Assembly: GCA_963932145.1 (NCBI GenBank)
Contig: CAWVQA010000036.1
Span: forward strand, 402,429 to 466,428
Direction of reading: 5' to 3'
Length of the DNA stretch: 64,000 nucleotides
Source of the DNA: Acanthosepion lycidas
Taxonomy: Eukaryota > Mollusca > Cephalopoda > Sepiida > Sepiidae
Part shown: piece after piece, positions 25,426 through 38,521 of the stretch
Layout of the letters: each line of letters begins with the position of its first letter
Numbering within the stretch: position 1 is the stretch's first letter
Notes under the pieces: model-generated
What the model saw: the letters and a program-made list of their open reading frames with translations, nothing else
The model's database searches: none
Told to the model about the DNA's origin: nothing
Translations under genes and position numbers: made by a program

Positions 25426-26439
25426 TTTTAGATTAGTTCTTTCCCTGTCCATAATGCTAAATTGAGGAGGTAAAATATAAATATAAATATGAAACAGAAG
25501 AGAAATGTACAGTGATCACCCATTTTCGGCCCACAAACTTTTTCATGGAAATCCCAGTCATATGAGTCGAGTCCATGCATGCTACGATCACAGTATGAAT
25601 TTGAAGGCAAAATATTTTTGTGCAGATTTTAGATTAGGTCTTTCCCTGTCCATAATGCTAAATTGAGGAGGTAAAATATAAATATAAATAGGAAACAGAA
25701 GAGAAATGTACAGTGATCACCCATTTTCTGCCCACAATATTTTTCATGGAAATCCCAGTCATATGAAACGAGTCCATGCATGCTACGATCACGGTATGAA
25801 TTTGAAGGCAAAATATTTTTTTGCAGATCTTAGATTTGGTCATTCCCTGTCCATAATGCTAAATTGAAGAAGTAAAATAGAAATATAAATAGGAAAAAGA
25901 AGAGAAATGTACAGTGATCACCCATTTTTGGCCCACAATCTTTTTCATGGAAATCCCAGTCATATGAGTCGAGTCCATGCATGCTACGATCACGGTATGA
26001 ATTTGAAGGCAAAATATTTTTTTGCCGATCTTAGATTTTGTCTTTCCCTGTCCATAATGCTAAATTGAGGAAGTAAAATAGAAATATAAAGAGGAAACAG
26101 AAGAGAAATGTACAGTGATCACCAATTTTCTGCCCACAATCTTTTTCATGGAAATCCAGGTCATATGAGTCGAGTCCATGCATGCTACGATCACGGTATG
26201 AATTTGAAGGCAAAATATTTTTTTGCAGAACTTAGATTAGGTCTTTCCCTGTCCATAATGATAAATTGAAGAAGTAAAATAGAAATATAAATAGGAAAAA
26301 GAAGAGAAATGTACAGTGATCACCCATTTTCGGCCCACAAACTTTTTCATGAAAATCCCAGTCATATGAGTCGAGTCCATGCATGCTACGATCACGGTAT
26401 GAATTTGAAGGCAAAATATTTTTTTGCAGATCTTAGATT

Positions 26440-26490
26440 AGGTCTTTCCCTGTCCATAATGCTTAATTAAGGAAGTAAAATTTAAATAGG
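26440..26490 (+). repeat. Short-linker monomer tail with TTAATTAA
   Basis: Fourth copy of this variant: TTAATTAA at 26463-26470, followed by GGAAGTAAAATTTAAATAGG. Confidence 0.85.
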
Positions 26491-27049
26491 AAACAGAAGA
26501 GAAATGTACAGTGATCACCCATTTTCTGCCCAGAATCTTTTTCATGGAAATCCCAGTCATATGAGTCGAGTCCATGCATGCTACAATCACGGTATGAATT
26601 TGAAGGCAAAATATTTTTGTGCAGATCTTAGGTCTTTCCCTGACCATAATGCTAAATTGAGGAGGTAAAATAGAAATATAAATAGGAAACAGAAGAGAAA
26701 TGTACAGTGATCACCCATTTGCGGCCGACAATCTTTTTCATTGAAATCCCAGTCATATGAGTCGAGTCCATGCATGATACGATCACGGTATGAAATTGAA
26801 GGCAAAATATTTTTGTGCAGATCTTAGATTAGGTCTTTCCGTGTCCATAATGCAAAATTGTGGAGGTAAAATAGAAATATAAATAGGAAACAGAAGACAA
26901 ATGTACAGTGATCACCCATTTTCTGCCTACAATCTTTTTCATGGAAATCCCAGTCATATGAGTCGAGTCCATGTATGCTACGATCACGGTATGAATTTGA
27001 ACGCAAAATATTTTTTTGCAGATCTTAGATTAGGTCTTTCCCTCTCCAT

Positions 27050-30000
27050 AATGCTAAATTGAGGAAGTAAAATAGAAATAGTAATGGGAAACAGAAGAGA
27101 AATGTACAGTGATCCCATTTTGTGCCCACAAACTTTTTCATGGAAATCCCAGTCATATGAGTCGAGTCCATGCATGCTACGATCACGGTATGAATTTGAA
27201 GGCAAAATATTTTCTGCAGATCTTAGATTAGGTCTTTCCCTGTTCATAATGCTAAATTGAGGAAGTAAAATAGAAATAGTCATGGGAAACAGAAGAGAAA
27301 TGACAGTGATCACCCATTTTCTGCCCACAATCTTTTTCATGGAAATCCCAGTCATATGAGTCGAGTCAATGCATGCTACGATCACGGTATGAATTTGACG
27401 GCAAAATATTTTTTTGCAGATCATACATTAGGTCTTTCCCAGTCCATAATGCTAAATTGAGGAAGTAAAATAGAAATAGTAATGGGAAACAGAAGAGAAA
27501 TGTACAGTGATCACCCATTTTGTGCTCACAATCTTTTTCATTGAAATCCCAGTCATATGAGTCGAGTCCATGCATGCTACGATCACGGTATGAATTTGAA
27601 TGCAATATATTATTTTGCAGATCTTAGATTAGGTCATTCCCTGTCCATAATGCTAAATTGAGGAAGTAAAATAGAAATAGTAATGGGAAACAGAAGAGAA
27701 ATGTACAGTGATCACCCATTTTGTACTACAATCTTTTTCATGGAAATCCCAGTCATATGAGTCGAGTCCATGCATGCTACGATCACGGTATGAATTTGAA
27801 GGCAAAATATTTTTTTGCAGATCATAGATTAGGTCTTTCCCTGTCCATAATGCTAAATTGAGGAAGTAAAATATAAATATAAATAGGAAAAAGAAGAGAA
27901 ATGTTCAGTGATCACCCATTTTCTGCCCACAATCTTTTTCATGGAAATCCCAGTCATATGAGTCGAGTCCATGCATGCTACAATCACGGTATGAATTTGA
28001 AGGCAAAATATTTTTTTGCAGATCTTAGATTAGTTCTTTCCCTCTCCATAATGGTAAATTGAGGAAGTAAAATAGAAATAGTAATGGGAAACAGAAGAGA
28101 AATGTACACTTCTCACCCATTTTGTGCCCACAATATTTTCATGGAAATCCCAGTCATATGAGTCGAGTCCATGCTTGCTACGATTACGGTATGAATTTGA
28201 AGGCTAAATATTTTTCTGCAGATATTAGATTAGGTCTTTCCCAATCCATAATGCTAAATTGAGGAAGTAAAATAGAAATATCAATAGGAAACAGAAGAGA
28301 AATGTACAGTGATCACCCATTTTGTGCCCACAAACTTTTTCATGGAAATCCCAGTCATATAAGTCGAGTCCATGCATGCTACGATCACGGTATGAATTTG
28401 AAGGCAAAATATTTTTTTGTAGATCTTAGATTAGGTCTTTCACTGTCCATACTGCTAAATTGAGGAAGTAAAATAGAAATAGGAAACAGAAGTGAAATGT
28501 ACAGTGATCACCCATTTTGTGCCCACAATCTTTTTCATGGAAATCCCAGTCATATGAGTCGAGTCCATGCATGCTACGATCACGGTATGAATTTGGATGC
28601 AAAATATTTTTTTTGCAGATCTTAGATTAGGTCATTCCCTGTCCATAATGCTAAATTGAGGAAGTAAAATAGAAATAGTAATAGGAAACAGAAGAGAAAT
28701 GTACAGTGATCGCCCATTTTGTGCCCACTATCTTTTTCATGGAAATCCCAGTCATATGAGTCGAGTCCATGCATGCTACGATCACGGTATGAATTTGAAG
28801 CCAATATAATTTTTGCAGATCTTAGATTAGGTCTTTCCCTGTCCATAATGCTAAATTGAGGAAGTAAAATAGAAATAGTCATGGGAAACAGAAGAGAAAT
28901 GACAGTGATCACCCATTTTGTGCCCACAATCTTTTTCATGGAAATCCCAGTCATATGCGTTGAGTCAATGCATGCTACGATCACGGTATGAATTTGACGG
29001 CAAAATATTTTTTTGCAGATATTAGATTAGGTCTTTCCCAGTCCATAATGCTAAATTGAGGAAGTAAAATAGAAATAGTAATGGGAAACAGAACAGAAAT
29101 GTACAGTGATCACCATTTCTGCCCACAATCTTTTTCATGGAAATCCCAGTCATATGAGTCGAGTCCATGCATGCTACGATCACGGTATGAATTTGAAGGC
29201 AAAATATTTTCTGTAGATCTTAGATTAGGTCTTTCCCTATCCATAATGCTAAATTGAGGAAGTAAAATAGAAATAGTAATGGGAAACAGAAGAGGAATAT
29301 ACAGTGATCACCCATTTTGCGCCCACAATCTTTTTCATGGAAAACCCAGTCATATGAGTCGAGTCCATGCATGCTACGATCACGGTATGAATTTGAAGGC
29401 AAAATATTTTTTTGCAGATCTTAGATTAGGTCTTTCCCTGTCCATAATGCTAAATTGAGGAGGTAAAATAGAAATAGTAATGGGAAACAGAAGAGAAATG
29501 ACAGTGATCACCCATTTTCTGCCCACAATCTTTTTCATGGAAATCCCAGTCATATGAGTCGAGTCAATGCATGCTACGATCACGGTATGAATTTGAAGGG
29601 AAAATATTTTTTTGCAGATCTTAGATTAGGACTTTCCCTGTCCATAATGCTAAATTGAGGAAGTAAATTAGAAATAGTAATGGGAAACAGAAGAGAAATG
29701 TACAGTGATCACCCATTTTTTGCCCACAATCTTTTTCATGGAAATCCCAGTCATATGAGTCGAGTCCATGCATGCTATGATCACGGTATGAATTTGAAGG
29801 CAAAATATTTTCTGCAGATCTTAGATTAGGTCTTTCCCTGTCCATAATGCTAAATTGAGGAAGAGAAATGACAGTGATCACCCATTTTCTGCCCACAATC
29901 TTTTAAATGGAAATCCCAGTCATATGCGTCGAGTCAATGCATGCTACGATCACGGTATGAATTTGACGGCAAAATATTTTTTTTTTGCAGATCATACATT

Positions 30001-30400
30001 AGGTCTTTCCCAGTCCATAATGCTAAATTGAGGAAGTAAAATAGAAATAGTAATTGGAAACAGAAGAGAAATGTACAGTGATCACCCATTTTGTGCCCAC
30101 AATCTTTTTTATGGAAATCGCAGTCATATGAGTCGAGTCTATGCATGCTACGATCACGGTATGAATTTGAAGGCAAAATATTTATTTGTAGATCTTAGAT
30201 TAGGTCTTTCCCTCTCCATAATGCTAAATTGAGGTAGTAAAATAGAAATAGTAATGGGAAACAGAAGAGAAATGTACAGTGATCACCCATTTCGTGCCCA
30301 CCATCTTTTTCATGGAAATCCCAGTCATATGAGTCGAGTCCATGCATGCTACGATCACGGTATGAATTTGAAGGCAATATATTTTTTTGCAGATCTTAGA
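27050..30400 (+). repeat. Type C rich segment
   Basis: Most units carry AGTAATGGG (or AGTCATGGG) tails, and many carry GTGCCC. Sub-copies are visible. AGTCATGGGAAACAG with GAAATGACAG occurs near 27279 and 28879. TTTGACGGC with CTTTCCCAGTCC occurs near 27394, 28993 and 29962. The longest T tract I noticed (10 T) is at 29977-29986. The segment reads as a local expansion of one subfamily, with type A or B units only here and there. Confidence 0.88.
29855..29872 (+). repeat. 30-bp microhomology deletion in a monomer tail
   Basis: GAGGAAG joins directly to AGAAATGACAG, removing unit bases 166-195. GAAG flanks both ends of the missing piece (unit bases 162-165 and 192-195), which fits slippage or end joining between short repeats. 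Confidence 0.88.
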
Positions 30401-30797
30401 TTAGGTCTTTCCCTGTCCATAATGCTAAATTGAGGAAGTAAAATACAAATATAAATAGGAAACAGAAGAGAAATGTACAGTGATCACCCATTTTCGGCCC
30501 ACAATCTTTTTCATGGAAATCCCAGGCATATGAGTTGAGTCCATGCATGCTACAATCACGGTATGAATTTGAAGGCAAAATATTTTTTTGCATAGCTTAG
30601 ATTAGGTCTTTCCCTGTCCATAATGGTACCTGAAGGAAGTAAAATACAAATATAAATAGGAAACAGAAGAGAAATGTACAGTGATCACCCATTTTCTGCC
30701 CACAATCTTTTTCATGGAAATCCCTGTCATATGAGTCGAGTCCATGCATGATACGATCACGGTACAAATTTGAAGGCAAAATATTTTTTTGCAGAGC

Positions 30798-31270
30798 TTA
30801 GATTAGGTCTTTCCCTGTCCATAATGCTAAATTGAGGAAGTAAAATATAAATACAAATAGGAAACAGAAGAGAAATGTACAGTGATCAGCCATTTTCGGC
30901 CCACAATCTTTTTCATGGAAATCCCAGGCATATGAGTTGAGTCAATGCATGCTACAATCACGGTATGAATTTGAAGGCAAAATATTTTTTTGCAGAGCTT
31001 AGATTAGGTCTTTCCCTGTCCATAATGCTACATGAAGGAAGTAAAATACAAATATGAATAGGAAACAGAAGAGAAATGTACAGTGATCACACATTTTCTG
31101 CCCACAATCTTTTTCATGGAAATCCCAGTCATATGAGTCGAGTCCATGCATGCTACGATCACGGTATGAATTTGAAGGCAAAATATTTTTGTGCAGAGCT
31201 TAGATTAGGTCTTTCCCTGTCCATAATGCTAACTTGAGGAGGTAAAATATAAATATAAATAGGAAACAGA
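30798..31270 (+). repeat. Source-like block of the 32.2 kb mosaic
   Basis: Carries GATCAGCCATT, CCCAGGCATATGAGTTGAG, CTACAATCACGG, ACATGAAGGAAG, GATCACACATT and an AACTTGAGG tail. The same ordered set recurs 1407 bp (seven units) downstream at 32205-32660. Confidence 0.88.
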
Positions 31271-32204
31271 AGAGAAATGTACATTGATCACGCATTTTCG
31301 GCCCACAATCTTTTTCATGGAAATCCCAGTCATATGATTCAAGTCCACGCATGCGACGTTCACGTTATGAATTTGAAAGCAAAATATTTTTGTGCAGATT
31401 TTAGATTAGGTCTTTCCCTGTACATAATGCTAAATTTAGGAGGTAAAATATAAATATAAATAGCAAACAGAAGAGAAATGTACAGTGATCACCCATTTTC
31501 GGCCCACTATCTTTTTCATGGAAATCCCAGTCATATGAGTCGAGTCCATGCATGCTACTATCACGTAATGAATTTGAAGGCAAAATATTTTTGTGCAGAT
31601 TTGAGATTAGGTCTTTCCCTGTCCATAATACTAAATTGAGGAGGTAAAATATAAATATAAATAGGAAACAGAAGAGAAATGTACAGTGATCACCGATTTT
31701 CGGCCCACAATCTTTTTCATGGAAATCCCAGTCATATGAGTCGAGTCCATGCATGCTACGATCATGGTATGAATTTGAAAGCAAAATATTTTTGTGCAGA
31801 TTTTAGATGAGGTCTTTCCCTGTCCATAATGCTAAATTGAGGAGGTAAAATAGAAATATAAATAGGAAACAGAAGAGAAATGTACAGTGATCACCCATTT
31901 TCGGCCCACAATCTTTTTCCTTGAAATCCCAGTCATATGAGTAGAGTCCATGCATGCTACGATCACGGTATGAATTTGAAGGCTAAATATTTTTGTGCAG
32001 AGCGTAGATTAGGTCTTTCCCTGTCCATAATGCTAAATTGAGGAGGTAAAATATAAATATAAATAGGAAACAGAAGAGAAATGTACAGTGATCACCCATT
32101 TTGTGCCCACAATCTTTTTCATGGAAATCCCAGTCATATGCGTCGAGTCCATGTATGCTACGATCACGGTATGAATTTGAAGGCAAAATATTTTATTGCA
32201 GAGC

Positions 32205-32850
32205 TTAGATTAGGTCTTTCGCTGTCCATAATGCTAAATTGAGGAAGTAAAATATAAATACAAATAGGAAACAGAAGAGAAATGTACAGTGATCAGCCAT
32301 TTTCGGCCCACAATCTTTTTCATGGAAATCCCAGGCATATGAGTTGAGTCCATGCATGCTACAATCACGGTATGAATTTGAAGGCAAAATATTTTTTTGC
32401 AGAGCTTAGATTAGGTCTTTCCCTGTCCATAATGCTACATGAAGGAAGTAAAATACAAATATAAATAGGAAACAGAAGAGAAATGTACAGTGATCACACA
32501 TTTTCTGCCCACAATCTTTTTCATGGAAATCCCAGTCATATGAGTCGAGTCCATGCATGCTACGATCACGGTATGAATTTGAAGGCAAAATATTTTTGTG
32601 CAGAGCTTAGATTAGGTCTTTCCCTGTCCATAATGCTAACTTGAGGAAGTAAAATAAAAATATAAATAGGAAACAGAAGAGAAATGTACATTGATCACCC
32701 ATTTTCGGCCCACAATCTTTTTCATGGAAATCCCAGTCATATGAGTCGAGTCCATGCATGCTACTATCACGTAATGAATTTGAAGGCAAAATATTTTTGT
32801 GCAGATTTGAGATTAGGTCTTTCCCTGTCCATAATACTAAATTGAGGAAG
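32205..32850 (+). repeat. Mosaic block joining two upstream sources
   Basis: 32205-32700 matches 30798-31290 (offset 1407), including AACTTGAGG and the rare GTACATTGATCAC. From about 32740 the match switches to 31541-31650: GCTACTATCACGTAATG, GATTTGAGATTAG and CATAATACTAAATTG, an offset of about 1200. A single contiguous block therefore joins sequences that are several hundred bases apart upstream, as a one-unit deletion or conversion tract would. Confidence 0.82.
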
Positions 32851-32952
32851 TAAAATAGAAATAGTAATGGGAAATAGAAGAGAAATGTACAGTGATCACC
32901 CATTTTGTGCCCACAATCTTTTTCATGGAAATCCCAGTCATATGAGTCGAGT

Positions 32953-33200
32953 CCTTGCATGCTACGATCACGGTATGAATTTCACGGCAAAATATTTTTT
33001 TGCAGATCTTAGATTAGGTCTTTCCCTGTCCATAATGCTAAATTGAGGAAGTAAAATAGAAATAGTAATGGGAAACAGAAGAGAAATGTACAGTGATCAC
33101 CCATTTTGTGCCCACAATCTTTTTCATGGAAATCCCAGTCATATGAGTCGAGTCCTTGCATGCTACGATCACGGTATGAATTTCACGGCAAAATATTTTT
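32953..33200 (+). repeat. Exact-looking single-monomer duplication (type C)
   Basis: GAGTCCTTGCATGC, TTTCACGGC and AGTAATGGG recur 201 bp apart with no difference that I can see over more than one unit until CATTCCCAGTCC near 33220. A very recent one-unit duplication. Confidence 0.88.
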
Positions 33201-33288
33201 TTGCAGATCTTAGATTAGGTCATTCCCAGTCCATAATGCTAAATTGAGGAAGTAAAATAGAAATAGTAATGGGGAAAAACAGAGAAAT
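33088..33288 (+). repeat. Exemplar type C monomer (GTG / AGTAATGGG)
   Basis: This copy has GTG at unit bases 21-23 (TTTTGTGCCCAC), and its tail lacks the usual TATAAATAGG, reading GAAATAGTAATGGGGAAA instead. The two marks sit about 50 bp apart across the unit boundary and recur together at 27.06-30.4 kb and 32.83-33.6 kb, with single occurrences near 2.42, 4.83, 10.1 and 19.1 kb. I treat type C as a distinct subfamily. Confidence 0.85.
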
Positions 33289-34213
33289 GTACAGTGATCA
33301 CCCATTTTGTGCCCACAATCTTTTTCATGGAAATCCCAGTCATATGAACGAGTCCATGCATGCTACGATCACGGTATGAATTTGAAGGCAAAATATTTTT
33401 TTGCAGATCTTAGATTAGGTCTTTCCCTGTCCATAATGCTAAATTGAGGAAGTAAAATAGAAATAGTAATGGGAAACAGAAGAGAAATGTACAGTGATCA
33501 CCCATTTTGTGCCCACAAACTTTTTCATGGAAATCCCAGTCATATGAGTCGAGTCCTTGCATGCTACGATCACGGTATGAATTTGAAGGCAAGATATTTT
33601 TTTGCAGATCTTAGATTAGGTCTTTCCCTGTCCATAATGCTAAATTGAGGTGGTAAAATACAGATATAAATAGGAAACAGAAGAGAAATGTACAGTGATC
33701 ACCCATTTACGGCCCACAACCTTTTTCATGGAAATCCCAGTCATAGGACTTGAGTCCACGCCTGCTACGATCACAGTATGTATTTGAAGGCAAAATATTT
33801 TTGTGCAGATTTTAGATTAGGTCTTTCCCTGTCCATAATGCTACATTGAAGAAGTAAAACATAAATATAAATAGAAAACACAGGAAAAATGTACAGTGAT
33901 CACCCATTTTCGGCCCACAATCTTTTTCATGGATATCCCAGTCATATGAGTCGAGTCCATGCATGCTACGATCACGGTATGAATTTGAAGGCAAAATATT
34001 TTTCTGCAGGTCTTAGATTAGGTCTTTCCCTGTCCATAATGCTAAATTGAGGAGGTAAAATAGAAATGTAAATAGGAAACGGAAGAGAAATGTACAGTGA
34101 TCACCCATTTTCGGCCCACAATCTTTTTCATGGAAATCCCAGGCATATGAGTTGAGTCCATGCATGCTACGGTCACTGTATGAATTTGAAGGCAAAATAT
34201 TTTTGTGCAGAGC

Positions 34214-34620
34214 TTAGATTAGGTCTTTCCCTGTCCATAATGCTAAATGAAGGAAGTAAAATAGAAATATAAATAGGAACCAGAAGAGAAATGTACAGTG
34301 ATCACCCATTTTCGGCCTACAAACTTTTTCATGGAAATCCCAGTCATATGAGTCGAGTCTATGCATGCTACGATCTTGGTATGAATTTAAAAGCAAAATA
34401 TATTTATGCAGATTTTAGATTAGGTCTTTCGCAGTCCATAATGATAAATTGAAGAAGTAAAATAGAAATATAAATAGGAAAAAGAAGAGAAATGTACAGT
34501 GATCACCCATTTTCGGCCCACAATCTTTTTCATCGAAATCCCAGTCATATGAGTCGAGTCCATGAATGCTACGATCACGGTATGAATTTGAAGGCAAAAT
34601 ATTTTTGTGCAGAGCTTAGA
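34214..34620 (+). repeat. Two-unit block, copy 1
   Basis: Marks: AAATAGGAACCAGAAG, TTTAAAAGCAAAATATATTT, CTTTCGCAGTCC, AATGATAAATTGAAGAAG, TTCATCGAAATCCC and TCCATGAATGC. All recur 1005 bp (five units) later. Confidence 0.9.
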
Positions 34621-35218
34621 TTGGGTCTTTCACTGTCCACAATGCTAAATGAAGAAAGTAAAATATAAATATAAATAGGAAACAGAAGAGAAATGTACAG
34701 ATATCACCCATTTTCGGCCCACAAATTTTTCATGGAAATCCCAGTCATATGAGTCGAGTCCATGCATGCTACGATCACGGTATGAATTTGAAGGCAAAAT
34801 ATTTTTTTGCAGATCTTAGATTTGGTCTTTCCCTGTCCATAATGCTAAATTGAGGAAGTAAAATAGAAATATAAAGAGGAAACAGAAGAGAAATGTACAG
34901 TGATCACCCATTTTCTGCCCACAATCTTTTTCATGGAAATCCCAGTCATATGAGTCGAGTCCATGCATGCTACGATCACGGTATGAATTTGAAGGCAAAA
35001 TATTTTTTTTGCAGTGCTTAGATTAGGTATTTCCCTGTCCATAATGCTAAATTGAAGAAGTAATATAGAAACATAATTAGGAAAAAGAAGAGAAATGTAC
35101 AGTGATCACCCATTTTCGGCCCACAATCTTTTTCATGGAAATCCCAGTCATATGAGCCGAGTCCACGCATGGTACGATCACGGTATGAATTTGAAGGCAA
35201 AATATTTTTGTGCAGATT

Positions 35219-35625
35219 TTAGATTAGGTCTTTCCCTGTCCATAATGCTAAATGAAGGAAGTGAAATAGAAATATAAATAGGAACCAGAAGAGAAATGTA
35301 CAGTGATCACCCATTTTCGGCCTACAAACTTTTTCATGGAAATCCCAGTCATATGAGTCGAGTCTATGCATGCTACGATATTGGTATGAATTTAAAAGCA
35401 AAATATATTTGTGCAGATTTTAGATTAGGTCTTTCGCAGTCCATAATGATAAATTGAAGAAGTAAAATAGAAATATAAATAGGAAAAAGAAGAGAAATGT
35501 ACAGTGATCACCCATTTTCGGCCCACAATCTTTTTCATCGAAATCCCAGTCATATGAGTCGAGTCCATGAATGCTACGATCACGGTATGAATTTGAAGGC
35601 AAAATATTTTTGTGCAGAGCTTAGA
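35219..35625 (+). repeat. Two-unit block, copy 2
   Basis: Repeats the marks of 34214-34620. The next unit (35621 onward, TAAAGAGGAAACAG) matches 34816 onward, not 34620 onward, so one unit has been skipped. The GATAAATTGAAGAAG plus GGAAAAAGAAG pair is also present at 26270, about 9 kb upstream. Confidence 0.88.
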
Positions 35626-36082
35626 TTTGGTCTTTCCCTGTCCATAATGCTAAATTGAGGAAGTAAAATAGAATTATAAAGAGGAAACAGAAGAGAAATG
35701 TACAGTGATCACCCATTTTCTGCCCAGAATCTTTTTCATGGAAATCCCAGTCATATGAGTCGAGTCCATGCATGCTACGATCACGGTATGAATTTGAAGG
35801 CAAAATATTTTTTTGCAGATCTTAGATTTGGTCTTTCCCTGTCCATAATGTTAATTGAGGAAGTAAAATATAAATATAAATAGGAAACAGAAGAGAAATG
35901 TACAGTGATCACCCATTTTCGGCCCACAATCTTTTTCATGGAAATCCCAGTCATATGAGTCGAGTCCATGGCTGCTACGATCACGGTATGAATTTGAAGG
36001 CAAAATATTTTTTTTGCAGAGTTTAGATTAGGTCTTTCCCTGTCCATAATGCTAAATGAAGGAAGTAAAATAGAAATATAAA

Positions 36083-36187
36083 TAGGAAACAGAAGAGAAA
36101 TGTACAGTGATCACCCATTTTCGGCCCACAATCTTTTTCATGGAAATCCCAGTCATATGAGTCGAGTCCATGCATGCTACGATCACG
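36083..36187 (+). repeat. 105-bp truncated monomer
   Basis: GATCACG joins directly to TAGGAAACAG at 36187/36188, deleting 96 bp (unit base 87 to about 182). Only the first half of the unit survives. The following unit is full length (200 bp). Confidence 0.93.
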
Positions 36188-36387
36188 TAGGAAACAGAAG
36201 AGAAATGTACAGTGATCACCCATTTTCGGCCCACAATCTTTTCATGGAAATCCCAGTCATATGAGTCGAGTCCATGCAAGCTACAATCACGGTATGAATT
36301 TGAAGGCAAAATATTTTTGTGCAAATTGTAGATTATTTTTTTCTCTGTCCATAATGCTAAATTGAGGAAGTAAAATATAAATATGAA

Positions 36388-36492
36388 TAGAAAACAGAAG
36401 AGAAATGTACAGTGATCACCCATTTTCGGCCCACAATCTTTTTCATGTAAATCCCAGTCATATGAGTCGAGTCCATGCATGCTACGATCACG
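36388..36492 (+). repeat. 105-bp truncated monomer, second copy
   Basis: Same GATCACG-TAGGAAACAG junction, at 36492/36493. Together with the full unit before it, it shows that a 105+201 bp composite was duplicated, not that the same deletion happened twice. Confidence 0.93.
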
Positions 36493-36607
36493 TAGGAAAC
36501 AGAAGAGAAATGTACAGTGATCACCCATTTTCTGCCCACAATCTTTTTCATGGAAATCCCAGTCATATGAGTCGAGTCCATGCATGCTACGATCACGGTA
36601 TGAATTT

Positions 36608-37434
36608 GAAGGCAAAATATTTTTTTGCAGAGCTTAGATTAGGTCTTTCCGTTTCCATAATGCTAAATTAAGGAAGTAAAATATAAATATGAATAGAAAA
36701 CAGAAGAGAAATGTACAGTGATCACCCATTTTCTGCCCACAATCTTTTTCATGGAAATCCCAGTCATATCAGTCGAGTCCATGCATGCTACGATCACGGT
36801 ATGAATTTGAAGGCAAAATATTTTTTTGCAGAGCTTAGATTAGGTCTTTCCGTTTCCATAATGCTAAATTAAGGAAGTAAAATATAAATATGAATAGAAA
36901 ACAGAAGAGAAATGTACAGTGATCACCCATTTTCTGCCCACAATCTTTTTCATGGAAATCCCAGTCATATCAGTCGAGTCCATGCATGCTACGATCACGG
37001 TATGAATTTGAAGGCAAAATATTTTTTTGCAGAGATTAGATGAGGTCTTTCCCTGTCCATAATGCTAAATTAAGGAAGTAAAATATAAATATGAATAGAA
37101 AACAGAAGAGAAATGTACAGTGATCACCCATTTTCTGCCCACAATCTTTTTCATGGAAATCCCAGTCATATGAGTCGAGTCCATGCATGCTACGATCACG
37201 GTATGAATTTGAAGGCAAAATATTTTTTTGCAGAGATTAGATGAGGTCTTTCCCTGTCCATAATGCTAAATTAAGGAAGTAAAATATAAATATGAATAGA
37301 AAACAGAAGAGAAATGTACAGTGATCACCCATTTTCTGCCCACAATCTTTTTCATGGAAATCCCAGTCATATGAGTCGAGTCCATGCATGCTACGATCAC
37401 GGTATGAATTTGAAGGCAAAATATTTTTTTGTAG
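36608..37434 (+). repeat. Run of nearly identical type B monomers
   Basis: Four units in a row are almost the same. Two have CTTTCCGTTTCC and CATATCAGTCGAG and look identical over 201 bp. Two have GAGATTAGATGAGG. All have TTAAGGAAG and GAATAGAAAACAG tails. This is recent single-unit amplification. Confidence 0.9.
37115..37315 (+). repeat. Exemplar type B monomer (CTG / TTTGCAG)
   Basis: This 201-bp copy carries CTG at unit bases 21-23, which removes the first CpG, and TTTGCAG after the A/T tract. The tail has TTAAGGAAG and GAATAGAAAACAG. CTG and the longer T tract usually travel together although they lie about 90 bp apart, so they behave as a linked haplotype. Type B is common at 9-22 kb, 36-42 kb and 60-64 kb. 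Confidence 0.85.
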
Positions 37435-38521
37435 ATCTTAGATTAGGTCATTCCCTGTCCATAATGCTAAATGAAGGAAGTAAAATATAAATATAAATAG
37501 GAAACAGAAGAGAAATGTACAGTGATCACCCATTTTCTGCCCATAATCTTTTTCATGGAAATCCCAGTCATATGAGTCGACTCCATGCATGCTACGATCA
37601 CGGTATGAATTTGAAGGCAAAATATTTTTTTGCAGAGCTTAGATTAGGTCTTTCCCTGTCCATAATGCTAAATTGAGGAAGTAAAATATAATTATAAATA
37701 GGAAACAGAAGAGAAATGAACAGTGATCACCCATTTTCTGCCCACAATCTTTTTCATGGAAATCCCAGTCATATGAGTCGAGTCCATGCATACTACGAAC
37801 ACGTTATGAATTTGAAGGCAAAATATTTTTTTGCAGAGCTTAGATTAGGTCTTTCCCTGTCCATAATGCTAAATGAAGGAAGTAAAATATTAATATAAAT
37901 AGGAAACAGAAGAGAAATGTACCGTGATCACACATTTTCTGCCCACAATCTTTTTCATGGAAATCCCAGTCATATGAGTCGAGTCCATGCATGCTCCGAT
38001 CACGGTATGAATTTGAAAGCAAAATATTTTTTTGCAGATATTAGATTAGGTCTTTCCCTGCCTATAATGCTAAATTGAGGAGGTAAATTAGAAATATAAA
38101 TAGGAAACAGAAGAGAAATGTACAGTGATCACCCATTTTCTGCCCACCAACTTTTTCATGAAAATCCCTGTCATATGAGTCGAGTCCATGCATGCTACGA
38201 TCACGGTATGAATTTGAAGGCAAAATTTTTTTTTGCAGATCTTAGATTAGGTCTTTCCCTGTCCATAATGCTAAATTGAGGAGGTAAAATATAAATATAA
38301 ATAGGAAACAGAAGAGAAATGTACAGTGATCACCCATTTTCTGCCCACAAACTTTTCATGTAAATCCCAGTCATATGAGTCGAGTCCATGCATGCTACGA
38401 TCACAGTATGAATTTGAAGGCAAAATATTTTTATGCAGATTTTAGATTAGGTCTTTCCCTGTCCATAATGCTAAATTAAGGAAGTAAAATATAAATATGA
38501 ATAGGAATCAGAAGAGAAATG

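Larger units (their letters stand above)
20641..27000 (+). repeat. Mixed A/B satellite segment
   Basis: Direct-orientation units resume and run without interruption. Types A and B are mixed. Small higher-order runs lie near 23.65-24.24 kb and 24.42-25.43 kb. A short-linker TTAATTAA unit sits near 26461. The unit near 26621 lacks about 6 bp of the TTAGATTAGG box. No gene-like sequence is visible. Confidence 0.85.

Noticed and set aside
36052-36615. 187-codon minus-strand open frame
   Set aside because: It arises because two 105-bp truncated units change the spacing and join frames. The translation is satellite in more than one frame, so it is a rearrangement by-product.
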